The notes beneath the pieces are model-generated. The model searched no databases. It was not told the DNA's origin and worked only from the letters and a program-made list of their open reading frames with translations. Source: DAOUJI01 sp965197415 (GTDB lineage Bacteria > Chloroflexota > Dehalococcoidia > Lucifugimonadales > JAGWBF01). Taken from it: a DNA stretch of 64,000 nt. The position numbers were made by a program, and so were the translations under genes. The DNA lies in NCBI GenBank assembly GCA_965197415.1, contig OZ240207.1, positions 1,364,001 through 1,428,000 on the forward strand, in the 5' to 3' direction. This document shows positions 52,149-59,208 of the stretch, piece by piece. Every line of letters begins with the position of its first letter. Within the stretch, counting starts at the first letter, position 1.

Positions 52149-52263
52149 GGTCGAAGCCCTCCCTCACCCCCGCGGCGGGCTCTCGACCGACGGGACGAGA
52201 AGCTGGCTCAGCCTACAGGTCCAGCACCAGGGTCAATGTGAAAGTTCTTGATTTTGTCAAGCG

Positions 52264-52340
52264 TGGTGGGCGGTAGTGGACTCGAACCACTGACCTCCTG
52301 CGTGTAAAGCAGGCGCTCTAACCGGCTGAGCTAACCGCCC
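52264..52340 (-). tRNA. tRNA-Val (anticodon TAC)
   Basis: Complete cloverleaf on the minus strand: acceptor GGGCGGT/ACCGCCC, D arm, anticodon stem CCTGC/GCAGG with loop TTTACAC and anticodon TAC, and T arm with GGTTCGAGT. The CCA end is encoded (52264-52266). Confidence 0.95.
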
Positions 52341-52512
52341 GGCACGACGATATATTATACCGTAATCCCAGGCGGTAAATATTTCGAATCCTCGAGTGGT
52401 GTCCGAAGTTCTCGGAGAGGGCGCCAGTTGGAGACGCAGGGCTGACTGTACACTTGCAACACACTAGGCTGGGATGGTAGAACATTCCAGGTATAACCTC
52501 CCGGGAGATTCC

Positions 52513-52680
52513 ATGTCATCTGAAAGCGCTCAAGGTTCAAGCGTCTGCCCGACTTGCAAACAGCCGATGCGTAGAGAGATGGACGGCGTCAGGACGCCCC
52601 CGATGCCAACCATCTTCTGGTTCTGCACCAACAAAGAATGCCAAGACGGTGAGCGGAACAAGCTATTCCGGGGCGGCTAA
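52513..52680 (+). CDS. Small zinc-ribbon-like protein
   Basis: 55 residues from ATG 52513, which has GGGAG upstream; the frame opens 13 codons earlier. Two Cys pairs, C-P-T-C near the N-terminus and C-T-N-K-E-C near the C-terminus, fit a treble-clef/zinc-ribbon. Conserved-looking aromatic residues I-F-W-F lie between. Function unknown; the gene sits among tRNAs and before a small hypothetical gene. Confidence 0.6.
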   Translation: MSSESAQGSSVCPTCKQPMRREMDGVRTPPMPTIFWFCTNKECQDGERNKLFRGG

Positions 52681-52714
52681 CCCGCCTGTCCCGTCGACGG
52701 CGGCGTGAGGCAGC

Positions 52715-53014
52715 GTGGCTGAACTTGCCAGAGTAGTCGTCGAGGTGACGACTGACAGCGGCTTTCGGGCCACTGAGATCGTCGCCGACTTGCGCAACGC
52801 CGCCGAGACCTTCTTCTTCCCCATGCATTGCGTGGGGTTCTGGGACGGCCCCACGGGAGGCCACATTTGCCCAGACGAGCAGAGGGGCCAGAGATGCTCC
52901 CACCTGGACGTCGAGCAACCTTTGGACGGCTACCGGCGTTTAGTGAGGGACCGGCTCAAGGGAGCGGTGGAAGTGGCCTTCCCACACGCAGACGTCTACA
53001 TCTTCCTCGGCTAG
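52715..53014 (+). CDS. Small hypothetical protein
   Basis: 99 residues from GTG 52715. Mixed alpha/beta composition with hydrophobic strands (V-V-V-E-V-T-T, V-Y-I-F-L-G) and a central aromatic segment. No recognisable motif. It follows the zinc-ribbon gene on the same strand after 35 bases, suggesting a pair. Confidence 0.5.
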   Translation: MAELARVVVEVTTDSGFRATEIVADLRNAAETFFFPMHCVGFWDGPTGGHICPDEQRGQRCSHLDVEQPLDGYRRLVRDRLKGAVEVAFPHADVYIFLG

Positions 53015-53027
53015 CGGCGACAGAGAA

Positions 53028-53104
53028 TGGCGCGCTTGGCGGGACTCGAACCCACGGCCTCATCCTCCGCAGGGATGCGCTCTATCCAACTGAGCTACAA
53101 GCGC
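53028..53104 (-). tRNA. tRNA-Arg (anticodon GCG)
   Basis: Complete cloverleaf: acceptor GCGCTTG/CAAGCGC, D arm GCTC/GAGC, anticodon stem CATCC/GGATG with loop CTGCGGA giving anticodon GCG (T33 present), variable loop of 5, T arm GTGGG/CCCGC with TTCGAGT. CCA is encoded (53028-53030). GCG is uncommon for bacterial CGN tRNAs, which usually carry ACG. Confidence 0.9.
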
Positions 53105-53119
53105 GTGCCGACTTGTCAA

Positions 53120-53206
53120 TGGTGCCGAGAGTGGGATTTGAACCCACACGCCCGCAAGGGGCACTGCGCCCTGAACGCAGCGCGTCTGCCGTTCCGCCAC
53201 CTCGGC
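53120..53206 (-). tRNA. tRNA-Leu (anticodon CAG)
   Basis: Long-variable-arm tRNA: acceptor GCCGAGG with CTCGGCA end, anticodon stem CTGCG/CGCAG with loop TTCAGGG and anticodon CAG, variable arm with GCCCCTTGCGGGC, T arm GTGGGTTCAAATCCCAC. Encoded CCA. Confidence 0.94.
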
Positions 53207-53236
53207 TTGTTCTACAGGGGCATGCCCCGGTACTGA

Positions 53237-53312
53237 TGGTGGGCGATAGAGGATTTGAACCTCTGACCTCCTCGGTGTGAACGAGGCGCTCTAACCACTG
53301 AGCTAACCGCCC
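53237..53312 (-). tRNA. tRNA-Val (anticodon CAC)
   Basis: Complete cloverleaf: acceptor GGGCGGT/ATCGCCC, anticodon stem CCTCG/CGAGG with loop TTCACAC and anticodon CAC, T arm GAGGTTCAAATCCTC. CCA encoded at 53237-53239. It complements the TAC valine tRNA at 52264-52340. Confidence 0.94.
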
Positions 53313-53397
53313 TGGATCGTTCAATCAATTATAGGCGGCATGCACCTGCGGTTTCAAGTAAACCTGAATTCGACGGAGGCACGCCCGGCTGCGACCT

Positions 53398-53769
53398 CTA
53401 TCCATGCGCGCTATCCGGCTTCTCGAGAAGCTGAAGAACGTTGCCGTCGGGGTCCAGAAAGGTCGCCACCATACCTCCCCAATCTTCCTTTTCGGGGACT
53501 CTGATAAATTCGACTCCCTGCTCCGACAGCCTGCCATATTCGGACTGGATGTTGCCCACCCTGAAGGACAGCATGACCCGATAGGGGTCCTTGGACGGTC
53601 CATGGACCTGATCGTGCAGCCCCAGGTTAAGCCGCATTTCTCCGAAGGCAAAGTTTGCCCAGCCATTGTGGCGTGTCCTCAAGACCAAGCCTAGAGTATC
53701 TCTATAGAACTCCACCAACCGTTCCAAATCGTCGGTCCAGACGGTCACACCAATAAGGTCCCCAACCAT
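53398..53769 (-). CDS. VOC (glyoxalase/bleomycin-resistance fold) family protein
   Basis: 123 residues with two beta-alpha-beta-beta-beta modules typical of the vicinal-oxygen-chelate fold: V-T-V-W-T-D-D-L-E-R-L-V-E-F-Y-R-D-T-L-G-L at the start and F-L-D-P-D-G-N-V-L-Q-L at the end, where the Asp-Pro-Asp-Gly and the metal-ligand position before it are usual. The specific reaction cannot be told. It begins 6 bases after the trpC stop and is probably the last gene of the trp transcript. Confidence 0.88.
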   Translation of the reverse strand: MVGDLIGVTVWTDDLERLVEFYRDTLGLVLRTRHNGWANFAFGEMRLNLGLHDQVHGPSKDPYRVMLSFRVGNIQSEYGRLSEQGVEFIRVPEKEDWGGMVATFLDPDGNVLQLLEKPDSAHG

Positions 53770-53774
53770 TATTG

Positions 53775-54557
53775 CTACCCCGCCAATTCCGCCGTCTTGA
53801 CACCCGCATCGGGAGCTGTAACCAGGGCTTCACCCACCAGGGCGGCATGGACACCCAAACCCTTTAGATAAGTCATGTGCTCGGAGGTGTTGATGCCGCT
53901 TTCACTGACCACCAGCTTTCCCCTGGGCACCCGCGGAGCGATTCCGGCGGTCACCTGAATGTCGGTGTGGAACGTCTTGAGGTCCCGGTTGTTGATGCCG
54001 ATGATTTCCGCCCCGGCGCCCAACGCGGTATCCAGCTCTTCAGCCGTGTGAACCTCCACCAGGCACTGCATCCAGAACTCGCGGCTGAGAGCCAGCAGGT
54101 CTTTTAGCTCGCCCGGCGACAGTATGGACACGATGAGTAGAATAGCGTCGGCCCCGTAGGCCCTGGCTTCATAGACTTGGTATGGGTCGAAGATGAAGTC
54201 CTTTCGGAGGACCGGTGTTCCGCTGTCCCTGATGGCCTGCTTCACCACACCCAGGTGGTCCAACTCTCCTTGAAAGCGTAGGTCGGTTACAACGGAGACG
54301 GCAGCCGCTCCGTTGGCCACGTATGCTGAGGCCAGGCGCACCGGGTCGAAGTCGGGACAGAGGAGGCCCTTTGAGGGAGACGCCTTCTTGACCTCTGCTA
54401 TCAACCGCACCCGGTCTCCCATAAGGGCTCCGCTCAGGTTCAGAGGTCTCGGCTGGGAGTCGATTTGTTCTTCCAGAGCCTCAAGAGGCATGTTCCAACG
54501 CTGGGCTTCCAGTTCACCTTTCTTGGCCATGACTATGTCCTCAAGTATGGTGGTCAT
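53775..54557 (-). CDS. trpC: Indole-3-glycerol phosphate synthase
   Basis: 260 residues, normal length. The TIM barrel shows the family motifs K-K-A-S-P-S-K-G (catalytic Lys), V-V-T-D-L-R-F-Q-G, V-L-R-K-D-F-I-F-D, L-V-E-V-H-T, I-I-G-I-N-N-R-D-L and V-S-E-S-G-I. It closes the indole ring in tryptophan synthesis. GGAG precedes the ATG at 54557. It lies downstream of trpD after a 345-base gap, and upstream of a VOC gene. Confidence 0.97.
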   Translation of the reverse strand: MTTILEDIVMAKKGELEAQRWNMPLEALEEQIDSQPRPLNLSGALMGDRVRLIAEVKKASPSKGLLCPDFDPVRLASAYVANGAAAVSVVTDLRFQGELDHLGVVKQAIRDSGTPVLRKDFIFDPYQVYEARAYGADAILLIVSILSPGELKDLLALSREFWMQCLVEVHTAEELDTALGAGAEIIGINNRDLKTFHTDIQVTAGIAPRVPRGKLVVSESGINTSEHMTYLKGLGVHAALVGEALVTAPDAGVKTAELAG

Positions 54558-54902
54558 ATGGGCAACTCCGCCTCTTTATTCATTATTTCTTTTCAGAAAA
54601 CCTGTCGTGTACGATTTTTGCACGACCGGTTTCTCACTACTTCGTCTCCCTGGTCCTTTTCGTCTCTCGTGCCACTTTTTCGTCGCATCGGTGAAGGCCG
54701 GAGCCTAGTATCCACCACAACTGGACAGCCGACTATTCTGTATTCCGGCCTACGCCGGGACGACGGGGGAGTGCAACCACCCCGCCTACTATGGGTTCGT
54801 CTTTCGCCGGAATGACGGGGAAATGGCCACTGACGGTTATGGAGTGTTGAAGAATCAAGCGGACCGAGGATGCGGCGGAAATTGGGAACGACACGAACCG
54901 CG
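54558..54902. other. Gap between trpD and trpC holding a palindromic repeat
   Basis: 345 bases with no gene. They contain two related stretches, TTCCGGCCTACGCCGGGACGACGG near 54742 and CGTCTTTCGCCGGAATGACGGG near 54798, resembling the widespread intergenic sequence GGATTCCGGC...GCCGGAATGACG found in many environmental genomes. They could form a stable hairpin in the mRNA between the two genes. Confidence 0.6.
54742..54819. repeat. Dispersed-type palindromic repeat
   Basis: Two GC-rich arms (around 54742-54766 and 54798-54819) share CCGG/GACG motifs and lie about 30 bases apart. The match to remembered dispersed intergenic repeats is strong at the motif GCCGGAATGACGGGG, but only this copy was seen in the window. 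Confidence 0.5.
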
Positions 54903-55925
54903 TCAGGCCAAGGACTGGCTCAGGGCCGAGAGGCTATCCAGCGTACGGAGGGCGGCACCGCTGTCAATGGCGCCCAAGGCTCGGCCTCGCCCTTCTATGA
55001 AATCGGGCGCCAGTCCGCCCACCTGCATCACGGCTGCGCTGTTGAACACGACTAGGTCCCGCAGCGGTCCCCGTTCCCCTTGGAGCGTCTCTCTCATCAT
55101 TCGAGCGCTTTCTTCAGGAGTCCCTCCCTTGATTTCGTCCAAGGAGCAGGGCATCATCGCGCAGTCTTCCGGCCACAACACGTATTTCTGCGTGACTCCG
55201 CTTTCAGTCTCCCACACGTGAGTCATGCCGCCGAGGGTCAACTCGTCCAGCCCGTCCTCTCCATGCACGACCATCGAATGTTCAGCGCCCAGCAGACCAA
55301 GGGCCTCGGACATTGTTTCACACATATGTGGGTCGGCCACACCCAGCAGTTGGCGCTTCGCCCCAGCGGGATTGGTCAACGGCCCCAACAGGTTGAATAC
55401 CGTCCTCACTCCCAATTCGCGGCGAACGGGCATGGCATGACGCATGGCCGGATGATACGTCGGCGCGAACATGAAGCCGAAACCAACCTCTTCAATACAC
55501 CGTTTCACTCCGCCAGGTCCCAGGTCTATTTTGACCCCTAAGGCCTCCAGCACGTCGGCGCTGCCGCATGAGCCGGTCACGGCCCGGTTGCCGTGCTTGG
55601 CCACTTTAAGGCCAGCCCCAGCGGCTACTAGAGCTGCCGCGGTGGACACGTTGAAACTGCCTTTTCCGTCGCCGCCGGTCCCAGCGGTGTCTACCACGTC
55701 ACCCTCTACAGACACCTGGACAGCCTTTCGACGCATGACCGAAGCCATGCCAGCTATTTCCTCGGCGGTCTCTCCTTTAGCGCGCAGCGCCGCAAGGAAG
55801 GCCGACAACTGGACCGGCGTCGTCTCTCCCTCCATGATTTCTTCCATGACGGAGGCGGCCTCTTCCATGATCAAGGACTGGCCGTCGAGAAGTGGATCGA
55901 GGAACTGTTGTATCTTAAGCGGCAT
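54903..55925 (-). CDS. trpD: Anthranilate phosphoribosyltransferase
   Basis: 340 residues, normal length. The PRPP-binding G-T-G-G-D-G-K-G motif is at about 81, with F-N-V-S-T, K-H-G-N-R-A-V-T-G-S-C-G-S-A-D, N-L-L-G-P-L-T-N-P and H-G-E-D-G-L-D-E-L, all of the family. It transfers the ribosyl phosphate to anthranilate, second step of tryptophan synthesis. It lies 26 bases after the PPOX-type gene, and its start is at 55925. Confidence 0.97.
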   Translation of the reverse strand: MPLKIQQFLDPLLDGQSLIMEEAASVMEEIMEGETTPVQLSAFLAALRAKGETAEEIAGMASVMRRKAVQVSVEGDVVDTAGTGGDGKGSFNVSTAAALVAAGAGLKVAKHGNRAVTGSCGSADVLEALGVKIDLGPGGVKRCIEEVGFGFMFAPTYHPAMRHAMPVRRELGVRTVFNLLGPLTNPAGAKRQLLGVADPHMCETMSEALGLLGAEHSMVVHGEDGLDELTLGGMTHVWETESGVTQKYVLWPEDCAMMPCSLDEIKGGTPEESARMMRETLQGERGPLRDLVVFNSAAVMQVGGLAPDFIEGRGRALGAIDSGAALRTLDSLSALSQSLA

Positions 55926-55951
55926 GTTTTGAGCCTATAGCCCGACGCCGG

Positions 55952-56362
55952 CTAGCCGGTCCACAGAAAGTTGGTCGGGACAATTCGCACGATGGCCATT
56001 TCGTCCCCACCCATGGACTCGGCCCATTCCTCTCCCTCGTCCTGGCCCATGTAGCGCACCGCCAGTCTCTTGTGCAGGTCCTGGGCAGCCAGGTTGTTCA
56101 TCTCCACCTCGGCGTCGCCCAGCACCGTCAGCGACCTCACCTGCCGGGAGGTGTCAGTGATGCACAGAGCCACCTTGGAATTCGTCCTGATGTTCCGCAC
56201 CTTGACGGCGTCGGCGTCCGTGGCAATGTTGAACCGGTCTCCGTCATAGTCGAACCAGACGGGGAAGGCTTGGGGACCCCCGCTGGGATAAACCGTGGCC
56301 AGGATGCCCAGATATATATGCTGGGTGAATTCCATGACTCGTCTTGAGCTTGCGGAAACCAT
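55952..56362 (-). CDS. PPOX-class (pyridoxamine-oxidase-fold) protein
   Basis: 136 residues of split-barrel flavin-binding fold: G-I-L-A-T-V-Y-P-S-G-G-P-Q-A-F-P-V-W-F, then V-R-N-I-R-T-N-S-K-V-A-L-C and V-L-G-D-A-E-V-E. This matches F420/FMN-dependent PPOX proteins rather than true PdxH. ATG at 56362 or the internal ATG in V-M-E-F. It lies inside the trp transcript between the aldolase and trpD; its role there is unknown. Confidence 0.85.
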   Translation of the reverse strand: MVSASSRRVMEFTQHIYLGILATVYPSGGPQAFPVWFDYDGDRFNIATDADAVKVRNIRTNSKVALCITDTSRQVRSLTVLGDAEVEMNNLAAQDLHKRLAVRYMGQDEGEEWAESMGGDEMAIVRIVPTNFLWTG

Positions 56363-56427
56363 GTCGGCTTCTTCCCCTTTTCCCTCTGAGTCCGTTCAGG
56401 CGTATTCTAGCATACCGCCGCCTGATG

Positions 56428-57249
56428 CTAAGGTAGGCTGTTCATCTTCTGGGTTATCTTCTCCATGTACGCCGCCGTGCCCTTGGCCACCCAGGTCTGC
56501 CAACCTATGTGGAAGAACCTGGCGCCCTTTTCAACGTACTCTTCCACGTCGTCGTCATTGGTGACCACTCCGGCGGCTTTTCCGGCTGCAGCGCACTTGC
56601 GTATCATGTCGTCGACGACCGCCTGGACTTCCGGGTGATACCGTTGGCCCGCGTAGCCCATGTCCTGGGACAGGTCTCCGGCGCCAAGGAAAATCACGTC
56701 TATGTGCTCAACCTCCAGGATTTCGTCCAGGTTCTTTACGCCCTCCACCTCTTCTACGAAGACCATGACCAGCGTCTCCTTGTTGGCGGCGTCCCTGGTG
56801 TTGGCGACTCCGATTCCCTGACGCCCCGTGTAGTCGCCTCGGCGCCCGATGGGTCCGTACTTGGCAGCCTGCACGACTGCCTCAGCCTCGGCTTTGGTGC
56901 GTACGTGGGGCACTGCCACCCCGTCACATCCCGCATCCAACACACGGGTTATCATCCACGGGTCGTTGGGGACCCGGCAGATGGAGCTCATGCCCCACAG
57001 GTCGCAGGCCCGGGAAATCTCGCCCACGTCCCTCAATGTCAGCGTGGGCGGCGCATGCTCCATCTCGATCCAGATGGCGTCGTAGCCAAGATTGCCCATC
57101 ACCTCGGTCATGTCGGCTGTGGGAACGCCGTAGATGCAGACGGCGCATTTGCCTTCCCTCAAAACCCGCTTGACTCGGTTTTCCCGCATCTCCCGCCTTG
57201 CCGGGGGACGCCACACACCCATAGGGCCTTCGCTGGACGGCGTTGTCAT
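56428..57249 (-). CDS. HpcH/HpaI family aldolase
   Basis: 273 residues. Motifs of the class II pyruvate aldolase fold: I-W-I-E-M-E-H-A-P near 40, R-V-P-N-D, V-L-D-A-G-C-D-G-V-A-V-P-H-V, Y-G-P-I-G-R-R-G and V-F-V-E-E-V-E-G-V, then I-F-L-G-A-G-D-L-S. Enzymes of this family cleave 2-oxo-3-deoxy acids, but the substrate is not known. AGGAGG before ATG. It lies within the trp transcript although it has no known place in tryptophan synthesis. A decayed relative is at 5966-6690. Confidence 0.92.
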   Translation of the reverse strand: MTTPSSEGPMGVWRPPARREMRENRVKRVLREGKCAVCIYGVPTADMTEVMGNLGYDAIWIEMEHAPPTLTLRDVGEISRACDLWGMSSICRVPNDPWMITRVLDAGCDGVAVPHVRTKAEAEAVVQAAKYGPIGRRGDYTGRQGIGVANTRDAANKETLVMVFVEEVEGVKNLDEILEVEHIDVIFLGAGDLSQDMGYAGQRYHPEVQAVVDDMIRKCAAAGKAAGVVTNDDDVEEYVEKGARFFHIGWQTWVAKGTAAYMEKITQKMNSLP

Positions 57250-57288
57250 CGACTACCTCCTGCTGTTTTGCCGGCTTGGGGAGCTGTC

Positions 57289-57867
57289 TTAGCTGTTGCC
57301 ATACACCTGGTCGAGATAGTTCTGTAGGAGGTCTTTGCCCACGGGAGTCATGATGGACTCCGGGTGGAATTGAATCCCCTCTATCGGATGCTCCTTGTGG
57401 CGCAGGCCCATGATAATCCCATTGTCGGTCCACGCCGTGACCTCCAGCGAGTCGGGCAGGTCTTCTTTGTAGACGGCCAGGGAGTGGTAGCGTATGGCCT
57501 CGAAGGGGTCCGGGAGTCCCTTGAAGACGCCCTTGCCGTCGTGGTGGACCATGGATGTCTTGCCATGCATGATTTCTCCGGCCCGGTCCACGACGCCGCC
57601 AAACGCGCTGCCGATGCACTGGTGCCCCAGGCACACGCCCAGCGTGGGGATCGTGGGCCCCCAGCGCAGTATCACGTCGTTGGACACTCCCGCCTCTTTA
57701 GGCGTGCACGGCCCTGGGGACACGACGATGCCCTTGGGCTCCAGGGATTCCACATCCTCAGGAGTCAACTCGTCGTTGCGTCTTACTGAAACCTCAGCGC
57801 CCAGCTCACACAGATATTGGTAGAGGTTGTAGGTGAAGCTGTCGTAATTGTCTATGAGGAGAATCAT
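57289..57867 (-). CDS. trpG: Anthranilate synthase component II (glutamine amidotransferase)
   Basis: 192 residues, normal length. The class I amidotransferase motifs are N-Y-D-S-F-T-Y-N at the start, S-P-G-P-C-T-P-K-E-A-G, catalytic Cys in G-V-C-L-G-H-Q, R-Y-H-S-L and the His-Glu of Q-F-H-P-E-S. It supplies ammonia from glutamine to TrpE. The start has GGAG. It lies between the VOC gene (5 bases) and the aldolase. Confidence 0.97.
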   Translation of the reverse strand: MILLIDNYDSFTYNLYQYLCELGAEVSVRRNDELTPEDVESLEPKGIVVSPGPCTPKEAGVSNDVILRWGPTIPTLGVCLGHQCIGSAFGGVVDRAGEIMHGKTSMVHHDGKGVFKGLPDPFEAIRYHSLAVYKEDLPDSLEVTAWTDNGIIMGLRHKEHPIEGIQFHPESIMTPVGKDLLQNYLDQVYGNS

Positions 57868-57871
57868 GGGC

Positions 57872-58318
57872 CTACTCCAAGGCCTCTATGAACTCCATCC
57901 AGTTCCCGTCCGGGTCCCTGGCGTAGAAGGTCTTGCGTATGATTTCGCCCTGGTCGTTGTAACGGTAGGATGGAGGATTCACAAACTTCACGCCCTTGGC
58001 GCTGGCCGTTTCGTAAAGCTCTTCCGCCCGGTCCACGTAGAAGGCAATGTGGGCCGCCCCCAGGTCGTTTATGTTGGTGTGGGCCTCTGTGCCAGGCGGA
58101 TAGACGTACTCGATGAGCTCCAGATGATGGCCGTTCAACAGGTCCACGAAAGCCACCTTCATGGTGACTCCCTTGAGGCCCGTCACCTGCTCCGTGGCCT
58201 CGCCGGTGGCCTCGAAGGGTTCCCGCTTGAGGTTGAGTCCCATAATCTCGGTGTAGAACTTCACCGAATCTTCCAGGCTCTTGACTACAAACCCCGTGTG
58301 ATAAAACGACTTCAGCAT
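57872..58318 (-). CDS. VOC family protein (second copy in the trp region)
   Basis: 148 residues from ATG 58318, which has GGGAGGG; the frame to 58384 has no ribosome site. Glyoxalase-type fold: Y-H-T-G-F-V-V-K-S-L-E-D-S-V-K-F-Y-T-E-I-M-G-L, L-N-G-H-H-L-E-L-I-E-Y, A-H-I-A-F-Y-V-D and F-Y-A-R-D-P-D-G-N-W-M-E-F. The metal-ligand His/Glu positions are present. It is separate from the shorter VOC gene at 53398-53769 and lies directly upstream of trpG. Confidence 0.9.
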   Translation of the reverse strand: MLKSFYHTGFVVKSLEDSVKFYTEIMGLNLKREPFEATGEATEQVTGLKGVTMKVAFVDLLNGHHLELIEYVYPPGTEAHTNINDLGAAHIAFYVDRAEELYETASAKGVKFVNPPSYRYNDQGEIIRKTFYARDPDGNWMEFIEALE

Positions 58319-58449
58319 ATTTGCCCTCCCTTTTGTGATTGGCTCATTGCTTTCTACGGACTCCTCGTTGGGCCCATAGGTCAATTGTCCTTTTCCATAC
58401 GGTGACGCTAAGAAACAACTCTTGCCTCATATGACATACGATGGGGCCT

Positions 58450-58887
58450 TCAAGCCGGAGGAACCCAGGCATCCAACGTAATCGCACGAACTGTTGTACC
58501 GACGAGACTCCCGGCCAGCCTACTGTCAGCCGTGATTAGTTCAACGCCATTACGCTCAGCCACCACGCAAAACAGGGCGTCATAGACCGCTACCCCTACA
58601 CTCAACGCAAATTTCAAAGCGTCTTCCATTAGTCCGTCCTGACGTATAAGGCGAACATCAAGCCTGTTGAGTGTATCGATGGCAGACATCGCATCCGCTA
58701 TAGGCAAATTGTCACGTCGGGCGTGCTTCCACAATACGTTGGCGCATTCCAGCAGAATAAAATCAGGTGCGACAAGCTGAATCCGTGAGGCAGTATGCAA
58801 CGAGGCGATTTCCGAAACAGTATCAGAATGGTCTTCAGGTATTGTCAACTTCACCAGTGCGCTCGTATCTATGACGTAAGCGGTCAA
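58450..58887 (-). CDS. vapC: PIN-domain toxin (VapC-like)
   Basis: About 145 residues from TTG 58887, overlapping the antitoxin stop (TTGA). The acidic residues of the PIN RNase are present: Asp in V-I-D-T-S-A-L-V-K, Glu in L-L-E-C-A-N-V-L-W, Asp in A-V-Y-D-A-L-F and Asp in T-A-D-S-R-L. It should be an RNase inhibited by the adjacent antitoxin. The pair lies between trpE and the VOC-trpG part, so it divides the trp cluster. Confidence 0.88.
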   Translation of the reverse strand: MTAYVIDTSALVKLTIPEDHSDTVSEIASLHTASRIQLVAPDFILLECANVLWKHARRDNLPIADAMSAIDTLNRLDVRLIRQDGLMEDALKFALSVGVAVYDALFCVVAERNGVELITADSRLAGSLVGTTVRAITLDAWVPPA

Positions 58888-59090
58888 CGGTCTCTGTCTT
58901 CTCTGATGTAATCGAGTGAGCGGTTGAGTTTGCCTCCCCACTGTCTTTCTAGTTTGTCCCTGATTTCCCTGGCGTTCTCGATCACGTCATCGACCGGATG
59001 GACATCGATCTCTACCCGCTGACCGTCAAACAAGTCGATGGGACTGTCGAGTAAGATGGTCTGTCCCTTGACAACGCCGCGCTGTTTCAT
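58884..59090 (-). CDS. VapB-like antitoxin
   Basis: 68 residues from ATG 59090 (GGGGACGCGAG upstream). N-terminal beta segment V-V-K-G-Q-T-I-L-L-D-S-P-I-D-L and D-G-Q-R-V-E-I-D-V, then a helical C-terminal part (L-E-R-Q-W-G-G-K-L-N-R). This is a swapped-hairpin (AbrB/DUF104-like) antitoxin in position and pattern. The stop overlaps the toxin start by TTGA, a common TA coupling. Confidence 0.75.
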   Translation of the reverse strand: MKQRGVVKGQTILLDSPIDLFDGQRVEIDVHPVDDVIENAREIRDKLERQWGGKLNRSLDYIREDRDR

Positions 59091-59208
59091 CTCGCGTCCC
59101 CTGGGCGGCAAGGCCCGCCATTTACAAATTGACATCACGACTGGGATGATATCCAGTTTAGCATCTTTGGCCTGCAATGGCGCATACCGTATGGTCTCGG
59201 GACACCGC

